Shown here: in pieces, positions 18,880 to 27,156 of the stretch | How positions within the stretch are numbered: position 1 is the stretch's first letter | Layout of the letters: each line of letters opens with the position of its first letter | DNA from: Pararhizobium sp. IMCC3301 | Lineage (GTDB): Bacteria; Pseudomonadota; Alphaproteobacteria; Rhizobiales; GCA-2746425 | Direction of reading: 5' to 3' | DNA length: 64,000 nt | Assembly: GCF_030758315.1 (NCBI RefSeq) | Contig: NZ_CP132336.1 | Location: 2,943,001 to 3,007,000, forward strand | Made by a program: the position numbers and the translations under genes | Notes under the pieces: generated by a model | The model's database searches: none | What the model was told of the DNA's origin: nothing | The model's input: the letters and a program-made list of their open reading frames with translations, nothing else

Positions 18880-19398
18880 ATGCTTAAACCCAACTTTGCA
18901 CGTTACCGTGGCGCCACAACAGCCTCTGCCTTGCTTCTGTTGCTGGCCGCGATCTGGTCGCAAAGCGCGTCCGGCGAGGATTTTTTCGACGGACTGACAG
19001 CCATGAAAGCAAGCCGGTTTGAGGAAGCCCGGCAGATATTCCTGCCGCTGGCGCAGGGCGGAAATGCCGATGCGGAAGAACTGATCGGGGTCATGTATGC
19101 GATGGGGCTTGGCGTTAACCGCGACGATGAGCGCGCATTCGACTGGTATCTGCGCGCCTCGCTGAAGGGCCATCCCGGCGCGCAATCCGGCATTGGCTGG
19201 TATTACGAGGTTGGACGCGGCATTCCGGCACCGGATCTGGTGCGGGCCTATACCTGGTATGTTCTGTCGGCCATTGGCGGTGATCCTGACGCGGCCATTT
19301 CGATGAATGAGGTGGTCAAGAAAATGACACCTGAGCAGATTGCGAAAGCAGAGATCCTGATTTCAGACTATAAGGACCACCTGTATCCAGAAGATTGA
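18880..19398 (+). CDS. Secreted Sel1-like repeat protein
   Basis: The 172-residue product starts with a signal peptide (TTASALLLLLAAIWSQSASG) and then has tandem Sel1/TPR-like units: FEEARQIFLPLAQGGNADAEELIGVMYAMG, RAFDWYLRASLKGHPGAQSGIGWYYEVG and RAYTWYVLSAIGGDPDA, each about 36 residues. Such alpha-helical repeats bind protein partners in the periplasm. I chose the ATG at 18880, which has AAGGA eight bases upstream, instead of an in-frame TTG at 18826 that would spoil the signal peptide. It is divergent from the kinase operon and shares the operator region at 18736, but whether it belongs to the sugar pathway is unclear. Confidence 0.85.
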   Translation: MLKPNFARYRGATTASALLLLLAAIWSQSASGEDFFDGLTAMKASRFEEARQIFLPLAQGGNADAEELIGVMYAMGLGVNRDDERAFDWYLRASLKGHPGAQSGIGWYYEVGRGIPAPDLVRAYTWYVLSAIGGDPDAAISMNEVVKKMTPEQIAKAEILISDYKDHLYPED

Positions 19399-19434
19399 AG
19401 GCAGCTACCTCATGGCGGGAGGCTGAAAACCAAA

Positions 19435-19465
19435 AGGCCGCTTTGACACAGGGTCAAAACGGCCT
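19435..19465 (-). terminator. Rho-independent terminator of the TRAP operon
   Basis: A 13-bp stem (19435-19447 with 19453-19465, one mismatch) closes over a 5-base loop. Read on the minus strand it is followed by TTTTGGTTTT, so it suits the dctP end of the TRAP operon; on the plus strand no T-run follows. It may still block read-through from the Sel1 gene. Confidence 0.75.
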
Positions 19466-19507
19466 GATCTGGTTCGGACACCTGGGTCCGTATTAATGCC
19501 GGATAGC

Positions 19508-20596
19508 CTATTTGGTATCCATCATCGCGGCACCGTCAATTTTGGCTTCGGCCTCTGCTGCCGCGTCGACCAGGGCCTGATAGATGGTTTCGCCTTCGCG
19601 GATATTGGCCTTGAACCAGTCAAATACCGGTGCTGCCGCGTCGCGGAACATGGCCTTTTCTTCCGGCGTTGGCACATACAGATTGCCGCCACCGGCGACA
19701 AATTCCTCATAGGCCTCGATGGATTTGCGTTTTGGCGAGGCAAATGTGGCCTGTTGCAAGGCCGCAAACCCGTCAACAATGACGCGGCGCAGATTTTCAT
19801 CAAAACTCATGAACCGGTCATTATTCATGTACCACAGGGCGCCCATGTAAGCATGGCCGTCAAGCGTTACATATTGCAGTCCGGCATCGGGGAATTTCAT
19901 CCCCATAATGTCAGTAATACCGTTCTTGGAGCCTTCCACCACGCCGGTCTGGAACGAAGTGAACAGTTCCGGCCAGGGAATCGGTGTCGGGCTGGCACCC
20001 AGTGCTTTGACCAGTTCCTGCGGCAGATCAGCCACCACGGTACGGATTTTCAGGCCCTTCATGTCTGCAGGCGTCTTGATCGGACGCTTGGTATTGGCAA
20101 AGTTGCGCCAGCCACCGGTATTGCCGACCGTCATCAGGCGGATTGTACCGCCGGAATCTTCCAGCATCTGCGCCCGCAGGGTGCGGACAAAATCACCTTG
20201 CAGAACCTCCTCTGCAATGCGGTCATCGCGCAGCAGATAAGGCAGATCGAGCACCTGCACATAAGGGAAGATGCCGGCAGCACCGCCTGATGTGGAAATA
20301 TAGATATCGATCGATCCGTCAGAAATACCCTGCAGACATTCCGCACCCTTCGAGCATAATTGCGTGCCGATGAACAGATCGACGGCAATCGCGCCGTTTG
20401 AAGCGTTTTCCACATAGTTCTTGAACACGACAAGGCCGTCATAATCCTCGTCATTTTCATTTGAATTGGCGGTCGCGCGCAGGGTGATTTTTTCAACATG
20501 CGAGGCCGCCTGCACGTCGGATATCATTCCGCCGCCCGTAAACGCTGCTCCAACGGCGAGCGCCGCGAAGGTTGACAGTAAGGATTTAAGTTTCAT
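19508..20596 (-). CDS. TRAP transporter solute-binding protein (DctP family)
   Basis: The 362-residue protein is the periplasmic binding component of a TRAP transporter. It has a signal peptide (LLSTFAALAVGAAFTGGG ending near VQA) and the DctP blocks GIFPYVQVLDLPYLLRDD, GNTGGWRNFANTKRPIKTPADMKGLKIR with the substrate-binding arginine, and PTPIPWPELFTSFQTGVVEGSKNG. It is third in the minus-strand operon dctQ-dctM-dctP, 78 bp after dctM, and ends at a terminator hairpin. TRAP proteins usually take carboxylated or sulfonated acids, which need a carboxylate or similar anion to pair with the arginine. That makes an acidic or sulfonated sugar ligand attractive in this gene context, though this is inference. 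Confidence 0.92.
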   Translation of the reverse strand: MKLKSLLSTFAALAVGAAFTGGGMISDVQAASHVEKITLRATANSNENDEDYDGLVVFKNYVENASNGAIAVDLFIGTQLCSKGAECLQGISDGSIDIYISTSGGAAGIFPYVQVLDLPYLLRDDRIAEEVLQGDFVRTLRAQMLEDSGGTIRLMTVGNTGGWRNFANTKRPIKTPADMKGLKIRTVVADLPQELVKALGASPTPIPWPELFTSFQTGVVEGSKNGITDIMGMKFPDAGLQYVTLDGHAYMGALWYMNNDRFMSFDENLRRVIVDGFAALQQATFASPKRKSIEAYEEFVAGGGNLYVPTPEEKAMFRDAAAPVFDWFKANIREGETIYQALVDAAAEAEAKIDGAAMMDTK

Positions 20597-20674
20597 GAAG
20601 TCCTCCCTTGATTATTGATCTCAGTCTATTCGCTATGATGTGACAGGCAAGTGTCAAGCGTCTGCTTTTCTGTA

Positions 20675-22012
20675 TCAGCCTCCAATAAGCAGTCGCAGTA
20701 CCGGTCCGAGCAGATCGGAATCCGGTGATACGAAACCGGTGAGCCATGGCATGCCCATGGAAATTATCGGGAAATAGGTGATCAGAAAAATCACCACCAC
20801 TTCGACGGCCAGGAACGGCAGAATTGCCTTCGAAATGGCCTCCACTTTCTCGCCCGAGACACTCGAGGCGACAAACAGCACCAGTCCCATGGGCGGCGTC
20901 GCCAGGCCAACGGTCAGATTGACGCTCATGATAATGGCGAAATGAACCGGATCAATGCCCATACTGACGAAAACCGGGCCCAGAATTGGGCCAAGAATGA
21001 TGATCGCGGGACCGGCATCAAGAAACATGCCGACGATGAACAGCAGGATGTTGATGAGGAACAGCAGCATCAACGGATCGCTTGACAGGGTCAGGATAAA
21101 ATCGGCAAGCGCCTCCGGCGCCCGCGACAGGCTGACAACGGTCTTGAAGGCCATTGCCGCGCCGACCAGAAGCAGGACAACAGATGAGGTGAGCGCGGAT
21201 TTTTGCAGAATGGATGGCAGATCCCTGAGTCCGATGGTTTTCAAAATGAACATGCCGACAATGAAGGCATAGGCGGCGGCAACAGCCGAAGCTTCAGTCG
21301 GGGTCATGATGCCGCCGAGAATGCCGCCCAGAATAATGACAGGTGTCAGAAGCGGAAAGAATGCCTTCACCAGCGCATCGCCGCGTTCACGCCAGGTCGC
21401 GCGCTCCCGCGCAACCGGATAATTATAACGCTGCGCCATCATGCCGGTGACGACCATCAGGCCGATGCCGACCAGAATGCCGGGAACGATGCCTGCAAGA
21501 AACAGCGCGGCCACGGATTCCCCCATCACATAGGCATAGATAATCATGATACCGGAGGGCGGAATGATCGGACCGATGACCGAGGAGGCTGCCGTGATGG
21601 CCGCCGCAAAACGCCGTGTGTAGCCCTGCTTTTCCATCGCCGGAATGAGCATCGAGCCAAGTGCCGAAGTGTCGGCAACGGCAGAGCCGGACAAGCCGGC
21701 AAAGAGCATTGAAGACAGAATATTGACATGGGCCAGACCGCCGCGGAAATGACCCATCATCGACTGGCTGAACTCCACCAGACGCGTCGTTATGCCGCCC
21801 CGGTTCATCATTTCTCCGGCCAGCATGAAGAATGGAATCGCCATCAGCGGAAACGAATCGATGCCGTTGAAGACGTTGCGGTAGAGCAGCGCCAGGTCGC
21901 GCTCCTGGCCGCTCAGCCAGAGCAGGAATCCGGGCGCGAAAAGCAGGCCGAAAAACACCGGCAGACTGATCATCAATAGCAGCAGGAACAGCGGCAGGAA
22001 CCAGACAAGCAT
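20675..22012 (-). CDS. TRAP transporter large membrane subunit (DctM)
   Basis: The 445-residue protein is the large permease subunit, with about 12 membrane segments, driving Na+- or H+-coupled uptake. MLVWFLPLFLLLLMISLPVFFGLLFAPG is the usual start, and MMNRGGITTRLVEFSQSMMG, SAVADTSALGSMLIPAMEKQGY, IIPPSGIMIIYAYVMGES and NLTVGLATPPMGLVLFVASS are DctM hallmarks. It begins 5 bp after the dctQ stop and is followed by dctP. Complete and intact. Confidence 0.95.
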   Translation of the reverse strand: MLVWFLPLFLLLLMISLPVFFGLLFAPGFLLWLSGQERDLALLYRNVFNGIDSFPLMAIPFFMLAGEMMNRGGITTRLVEFSQSMMGHFRGGLAHVNILSSMLFAGLSGSAVADTSALGSMLIPAMEKQGYTRRFAAAITAASSVIGPIIPPSGIMIIYAYVMGESVAALFLAGIVPGILVGIGLMVVTGMMAQRYNYPVARERATWRERGDALVKAFFPLLTPVIILGGILGGIMTPTEASAVAAAYAFIVGMFILKTIGLRDLPSILQKSALTSSVVLLLVGAAMAFKTVVSLSRAPEALADFILTLSSDPLMLLFLINILLFIVGMFLDAGPAIIILGPILGPVFVSMGIDPVHFAIIMSVNLTVGLATPPMGLVLFVASSVSGEKVEAISKAILPFLAVEVVVIFLITYFPIISMGMPWLTGFVSPDSDLLGPVLRLLIGG

Positions 22013-22017
22013 AGGGT

Positions 22018-22569
22018 CTACTCCGCCACGAGTTCCGGCGAAGGATCGCCTGTCTTGTAATCCACACTTGGGTCGAGCAGCTCGTGCAATTCTTTCAGGA
22101 TCAGTTCAACACAGGCAAATATCATCAGCGCAAACCCGACCGGAAGCGCCATATAGACCCAGGCCAGCTTGATTTTCAGAGTTGCGGAGCCAAACAACCA
22201 GCCGCTGGTGATGTGTTTCAATCCGAACTGCACCATGACAATCAGAACGAGCAGGGAAATGCCAAACAGACTCAGGGTCAGGATGGCCCTCGGCCAGCGC
22301 GGCAGCAAATCGCGCACCATGTCTATCGAGACGAATGCACCCCAGCGATAGGCCGATGGTGCCATCAACCCGGTCAGCCACAGCATCAGCACCCGGGCCA
22401 GTTCCTCCGACCATGGCAGAGCATCATTCAGCACGTAGCGGGCAAATACCTGGGCGAGAATAATCAGGACCATCACCCCAATGGCCATCCAGGACAGCTG
22501 TCTGCCAAGCCAGAACAAACCGTCATTGATACGGCTTAACAGTGTTATGATACCTGCCAGCGCGGCCAT
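22018..22569 (-). CDS. TRAP transporter small membrane subunit (DctQ)
   Basis: The 183-residue DctQ subunit has four membrane segments (LSWMAIGVMVLIILAQVFARY, LARVLMLWLTGLMAPSAY, ILTLSLFGISLLVLIVMVQFG and YMALPVGFALMIFACVELILK). The NDALPWSEELAR motif after helix one is characteristic. It is the first gene of the TRAP operon; its promoter region (22570-22709) carries the second copy of the shared operator. The order Q-M-P is the usual one. Confidence 0.93.
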   Translation of the reverse strand: MAALAGIITLLSRINDGLFWLGRQLSWMAIGVMVLIILAQVFARYVLNDALPWSEELARVLMLWLTGLMAPSAYRWGAFVSIDMVRDLLPRWPRAILTLSLFGISLLVLIVMVQFGLKHITSGWLFGSATLKIKLAWVYMALPVGFALMIFACVELILKELHELLDPSVDYKTGDPSPELVAE

Positions 22570-22661
22570 GATGATCCCCTACATCGCCCAATTCATACGG
22601 ACATGCAAAACGAAGCTGCGGGTTCGGTCAATTTATTTCTTTTCTTTCGCAAGCCTAGCAG

Positions 22662-22684
22662 GTCTTATGTCTTTTACAAGACTC
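22662..22684. promoter_or_regulatory. Putative operator, copy 2 (shared 23-bp motif)
   Basis: This is identical over 23 bases to 18737-18759 and lies between the divergent TRAP operon and the EamA-GH116 genes, 26 bp upstream of the EamA ATG. The sequence around it is not conserved between the two copies, so the identity is not a recent duplication of the whole region. It links transport and hydrolysis genes to the kinase operon. Confidence 0.72.
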
Positions 22685-22709
22685 AGGACAAAATCGACCG
22701 GAATTGGAT

Positions 22710-23621
22710 ATGCAGACATCTGTCACCAACCGCTCAATTCTGCTGGCGCATCTCGCTCAGCTGGTATCGGTGATCATTATATCCGTCGGCTTTATGGTGC
22801 AGAAATCTCTGGTCCGGGAATTTGCCGCTCCCACCATTCTGCTCTGGCAATTCCTCGGCGCAAGCGCAGTGATGTGGCTCATCTGCCTCGTCCGACAGTT
22901 CCATCGGTCAGTCAGCCGGCGCTTCGCCTTCATTCTACTGTGGGGTGGCATGGCGCCCGGTCTGGTGATGATTTTTACGATTTATGGCGGTGCCCGGACC
23001 GATGGCGTGTCGCTGGCGGTGATGTGGGGCCTGTTGCCGCTGCTGGTGCCGGCCCTCGGATTTCTCTTGCTGGGTGAAAGAGCCCACTGGAGCCTGGGTC
23101 TGGGTGCGGCGATCGGCTTTGCCGGGCTGATTGTTCTCAGTCTCAGCCGGGAAGCGGTCGGGGCCGGCAACCTGACCGGCAACGCGCTGGTGCTGCTGGC
23201 GGTGCTGTGTGCAAGCTTCAGCCAGATTGTCGGACGGCGCATGAACCGGGGCGCAATCCCGTGGTTTCAGGTTGCAACGTTGCAGGTCTCCGGCGCGCTG
23301 ATTGCCATAATTGGTCTCTCGCTGGCAACCGGAACGCTCACCCTGCTGCCTCTGACATTGCCGCTGCAGGGCATCGCGATGGCCTATCTCGTGCTGGTCA
23401 TGACCGTCCTGAACTATGCTCTGTTCAATTACGCGCTGCGCCATCTGCCAGTTGCCTGGGTCTCAATCTATGTGGCGCTGAACCCGGCCTTTGGCACGCT
23501 GGCGGCCATCGTCATTCTCGATGCGAAGCCGCGCCCGCTTGACTGGATCGGCATGGCGATCATTATCGGTGGTGTCACGCTTCCGCATATTCACGCTCTG
23601 TTGCACAGGAGATCACGATGA
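22710..23621 (+). CDS. EamA-family (DMT superfamily) membrane transporter
   Basis: The 303-residue protein has ten predicted membrane helices arranged as two EamA repeats (starts near LLAHLAQLVSVIIISVGFMV and near NALVLLAVLCASFSQIVGR). Members export or import metabolites such as amino acids, nucleotide sugars or small acids. I chose the ATG at 22710 (MQTSVTNRS) rather than the TTG two codons upstream. Its stop overlaps the GH116 start by 4 bp (ATGA), so the two form a unit controlled from the operator at 22662. In this context it may release a pathway end product or take up a substrate; neither is shown. Confidence 0.88.
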   Translation: MQTSVTNRSILLAHLAQLVSVIIISVGFMVQKSLVREFAAPTILLWQFLGASAVMWLICLVRQFHRSVSRRFAFILLWGGMAPGLVMIFTIYGGARTDGVSLAVMWGLLPLLVPALGFLLLGERAHWSLGLGAAIGFAGLIVLSLSREAVGAGNLTGNALVLLAVLCASFSQIVGRRMNRGAIPWFQVATLQVSGALIAIIGLSLATGTLTLLPLTLPLQGIAMAYLVLVMTVLNYALFNYALRHLPVAWVSIYVALNPAFGTLAAIVILDAKPRPLDWIGMAIIIGGVTLPHIHALLHRRSR

Positions 23622-25966
23622 CCGCACCCCGTGCTGCTTTCACCACAGCCATGGACACCACTATTGCGGAACCGAGGCGCAAAATTGCCGCGCAGACCGG
23701 CGGTTCATCCGATGTCGGCCTGCCGCTTGGCGGATTGGGCACCGGAGGCATCAACTTTTCCAAATCCGGGCGGTTCAGCCGCTGGACCCTCAATCCGCAA
23801 CAGGTTTTGTATCACCATGATGTCGCTGCCGGATTTGCAGTGTGGCACCACCAGGCCGGGCACAAGCCCGCCGCCTGTCTGTTACAACCCGATCCCGGAG
23901 ACGGGTCATTTACCACAGCATCGTGGCGCGATACCCAGGAAAAGGACGATGGCGAAAACGTATATTCAGCGTTGTTTCCAAAAGCCTGGCACGATTTTGC
24001 TGGCTGTTCCGGTCCGGTCCGGCTGAGTTGCGAGAGTTTTTCACCCATGCTGCCGGAAGATATGGCAGCCAGCACATTGCCGGTTGCGGTGTTCAACTGG
24101 CATCTTTCCAACATTTCCGATGTTGCGGTCAGCGTTGCCCTGATGTTCCACTTTCCCAATCTGATCGGTGCGTTTCGAGACAAGGACCGGCCCTATCGCC
24201 GTCATGGCGGCTGTTTCAACAGCCTTGATTACAGTGAGACTGCGCTCGCCATTGTCTTCGACCGGCTGAGAACCGGCCCGCAATGCGATATGGGTGAAGG
24301 CCAGATGGCGATTTCAGTCGCCAGAGCGCCGGGCCTGACGCTCACCGGCCGCGCCAGCTTTGATGCAAATTCCGATGGCCGTGACTGGTGGCCGAATTTT
24401 TCCCGCACCGGAACTGTGCAAAACTCCGAGGACTGGATCGCCGATGCCGGATTTCTCGAGACCGAATCCAACCGCCCGGCGGGTGCGCTGGCGGCGAAAT
24501 GCGAACTTGCACCCGGCGAGAGCCGCACCATCAGCTTTGCACTCAGCTGGGACCTGCCCGTCATCCGGTTCGGTGCCGGACGCCGCCACGCCAGAAAATA
24601 CACGGAAGTCTGGGGCACCAAAGGCAGCAGCGCGCTGGCCTTGAGCGAACATGCACTGTCTCATGGCCAGGGCTGGTCGCGCCGGATTGATGACTGGCAC
24701 ACAACCGTGCTGGCAGAACTGGGAGACGATCCGGCTTTTAGTGGCATGATGCTGAATGAATTGTATTTTCTGGTTGACGGCCAGACAGCCTTCACCGCCG
24801 CAACGGAGGCGGAGGCCGTCCCGGATGAAGGTCATTTCGGCCTCATCGAATGCCCGGATTATCCTTATTACAACACCCTGGATTTGTGGATTTACGCTTC
24901 AGAACCCGTGCTTCGATTCTGGCCCGAGGCAGCGCGTCTGGTGATGCAGGATTATGTTCGCAGTGTGCCGCAGCATGACAGCCGGCTGCGCCGCCATATG
25001 CGATCCGGCAACTGTTTTCCGCTGAAACGGGCCGGCGCTCTGCCGCATGATCAGGGCGCTCCCGATGAGGACCCCTGGTTTGTTAATAATGGCTATGCCT
25101 GGCAGGATTCCACACAGTGGAAAGATCTTAATGCCCAGTTCCTGATCGGCCTCGTCCGCGATGCGGGGTTTTTTGGCAAGGACTGGCTTGAACGGCAATG
25201 GGAAGTCGCTCGCATGGCCTGCGCCCATCTCAACACATTTGACCGTGACGGCGACGGCCTGATTGAAAATGACGGCTTTCCCGATCAGACCTTCGACAAT
25301 ATCCCGATGAAGGGACCGGGCGCCTATTGCGGCGGATTGTGGATTGCGGCGCTGTTCGCCATGGCCAAGGCAGCCAGAGAACTTGGCGACACCGCTGCTG
25401 CCAGAGCTTACCGCGAGCAGGCGCTGGCCGCCCGTGAGGCGTTTCAGACCCATTTGTGGACCGGAACTTATTATCGGCTGGACCGGGACGGACCGTTTTC
25501 GGATTGTCTGCTGACTGAGCAATTATTCGGCGCATTTCTGGCGCGGCGCTATGGGTTTGGTGAGGTGGTTGCCGATGAACACGCCATTCTGGCGCTGAAA
25601 ACCCTGTATCGTGAAAACTTTCAAAAGGCCGGGCAGGGCGAAGGTGTCATCACCCTTGCCAACATGTCGCCAACCGCCGTGCAGGCGGTGCGCGATGACA
25701 GTCATATCGCCTTCCAGACATCAGAATCCATTGTCGGATTTAATTTCAGCTTTGCCGCGCAGCTGGAGGCCTGGGGCCTGACAAGGCAGGCCGGTGAAAT
25801 CCGCAAGTCGCTGTATCGCAATCTTTATCAGCGCGGCATGTTTGCCCGCACCCCGGCGGCCTATGATGTGTCGGATATGGATAACGGGCTGAAATTTCGT
25901 GCCAGCATGAATATGCGTCCGCTGGCGGTCTGGTATGGCGCACCGTGGAAACCGGGTTGCCAGTAA
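23618..25966 (+). CDS. Glycoside hydrolase family 116 (beta-glucosidase/glucosylceramidase type)
   Basis: The 782-residue enzyme belongs to GH116, a family of retaining beta-glycosidases that includes human GBA2 and bacterial beta-glucosidases and beta-xylosidases. The N-terminal domain opens with LPLGGLGTGGINFSKSGRFS, and the C-terminal alpha6/alpha6 barrel carries the nucleophile Glu411 in FGLIECPDYPYYNTLD and the acid/base Asp556 in ENDGFPDQTFDN. No signal peptide is visible, so it is probably cytoplasmic. It is translationally coupled to the EamA gene. Together with the GH31 enzyme it gives the island both alpha- and beta-glycosidase activity. The stop codon lies inside a tandem 11-bp repeat. 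Confidence 0.9.
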   Translation: MTAPRAAFTTAMDTTIAEPRRKIAAQTGGSSDVGLPLGGLGTGGINFSKSGRFSRWTLNPQQVLYHHDVAAGFAVWHHQAGHKPAACLLQPDPGDGSFTTASWRDTQEKDDGENVYSALFPKAWHDFAGCSGPVRLSCESFSPMLPEDMAASTLPVAVFNWHLSNISDVAVSVALMFHFPNLIGAFRDKDRPYRRHGGCFNSLDYSETALAIVFDRLRTGPQCDMGEGQMAISVARAPGLTLTGRASFDANSDGRDWWPNFSRTGTVQNSEDWIADAGFLETESNRPAGALAAKCELAPGESRTISFALSWDLPVIRFGAGRRHARKYTEVWGTKGSSALALSEHALSHGQGWSRRIDDWHTTVLAELGDDPAFSGMMLNELYFLVDGQTAFTAATEAEAVPDEGHFGLIECPDYPYYNTLDLWIYASEPVLRFWPEAARLVMQDYVRSVPQHDSRLRRHMRSGNCFPLKRAGALPHDQGAPDEDPWFVNNGYAWQDSTQWKDLNAQFLIGLVRDAGFFGKDWLERQWEVARMACAHLNTFDRDGDGLIENDGFPDQTFDNIPMKGPGAYCGGLWIAALFAMAKAARELGDTAAARAYREQALAAREAFQTHLWTGTYYRLDRDGPFSDCLLTEQLFGAFLARRYGFGEVVADEHAILALKTLYRENFQKAGQGEGVITLANMSPTAVQAVRDDSHIAFQTSESIVGFNFSFAAQLEAWGLTRQAGEIRKSLYRNLYQRGMFARTPAAYDVSDMDNGLKFRASMNMRPLAVWYGAPWKPGCQ

Positions 25967-25990
25967 AAGGCCAGTAACAGGCCAGTAACA
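25958..25990 (+). repeat. Tandem 11-bp repeat, three units, over the GH116 stop codon
   Basis: Three units of the form GGCCAGTAACA (25958-25968 imperfect, 25969-25979 and 25980-25990 identical) run across the GH116 stop (TAA at 25964-25966). It looks like replication-slippage growth. Confidence 0.85.
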
Positions 25991-25998
25991 GGCGAACG

Positions 25999-27012
25999 TC
26001 AGGACATGTTGAAGCGGTAGATCGTTTCCTGGAAATAGTTCTCGCCGGGCCGCAAAGTGGCGTCGGTAAAGTGGCGGTGATTGGGGCTGTCCGGCCAGCG
26101 CTGCGGCTCCAGGCAAAGTCCGGCGCTGACGCCGTAAGTGCGGCCATCCAGACCCGGCACCGGTACGTTGACCTTGTAGCCATCATAAAACTGAAGCCCG
26201 GGTTCGGTGGTCAGCACATCCATCGACAGGCCGTTTCTGGGGCTGCTCAGCCGCGCCGCCGAAACCGGGTTGGGTCGCGACGCCAGCGCCAGCACGTAAT
26301 TGGTGTCAAACGCAATCCGCCGTCCGTCATGCAAAGTGCGCACAGGGCGCGCTTCGCGGAAATCAAACAACGTGTTCTTGACCGGAAGCACCGCGCCGCT
26401 CGGGATCATGTCCGGGGACACCGGCGTATAGGCATCCGCTTCAATCTGCAGCGTATGGTCCAGAATATCCGGGGAGCCGTCGAGATTGAAATAGGAATGA
26501 TGTGCCAAATTCATCAGTGTCGGTGCGTTGGTGGTGGCTTCATAGATGATATGCAGCGAGGCCGGCGGCACAATCTTGTAGGTGCAACTGACCATCACCC
26601 GGCCCGGATAGCCATCCTCGCCATCTGGCGACACCAGGGTCAGACGAATGGAATCCGGCGCAATCGCCCCGACCGTCCACAGCCGTTTGCCAAAACTTGC
26701 ATGACCGCCATGCAGATGGTGCGGCTCGGTGTTCTGGCTCAATTGATGTGTGCGCCCGTCCAGTTCAAACCGGCCATAGCCGATGCGGTTGGCATAGCGC
26801 CCCACAGTGGCACCGAAATAGGGTGAGTGCTGGGTGTAATCCTCAAGACGATCGAAACCGAGCACCAGCGGGTGGTCAAATCCGTCGAGCCGCAGGTCCC
26901 GCAACACCGTGCCCCAGGTCAGAACTTTTGCCCGCAAAGCACCGGCACCGATTTCCACTTCGTTGATCTCGGTGCGATCTTCCAACTTGCCGAATGGTCG
27001 CTTGAAATTCAT
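25999..27012 (-). CDS. Aldose 1-epimerase (galactose mutarotase family)
   Basis: The 337-residue enzyme interconverts alpha and beta anomers of free aldoses. The conserved GATVGRYANRIGYGRF, HHLHGG, the catalytic histidine in MNLAHHSYFNLDG and the catalytic glutamate in GLCLEPQRWPDS are all present. The ATG at 27012 has GAAGG nine bases upstream and is preferred over a TTG at 27036. It lies downstream of the SDR gene on the minus strand (144-bp gap) and is convergent with GH116. It suits a pathway where glycosidases release anomerically pure sugars. I withhold galM because sugar specificity is unknown. Confidence 0.92.
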   Translation of the reverse strand: MNFKRPFGKLEDRTEINEVEIGAGALRAKVLTWGTVLRDLRLDGFDHPLVLGFDRLEDYTQHSPYFGATVGRYANRIGYGRFELDGRTHQLSQNTEPHHLHGGHASFGKRLWTVGAIAPDSIRLTLVSPDGEDGYPGRVMVSCTYKIVPPASLHIIYEATTNAPTLMNLAHHSYFNLDGSPDILDHTLQIEADAYTPVSPDMIPSGAVLPVKNTLFDFREARPVRTLHDGRRIAFDTNYVLALASRPNPVSAARLSSPRNGLSMDVLTTEPGLQFYDGYKVNVPVPGLDGRTYGVSAGLCLEPQRWPDSPNHRHFTDATLRPGENYFQETIYRFNMS

Positions 27013-27156
27013 GAACCCAACCTTCAATCGAATCAATGCCTGACTGTCTGTCTTCCGTGTTAGCGCAGATACTCACGCGAGGAAACGGGTCAGTCTTCCC
27101 GCTGTAGTGGCGCAGAAGCGGCCCTGTTCGTGATCTGCATCCGCTTTGCCGCTCAA

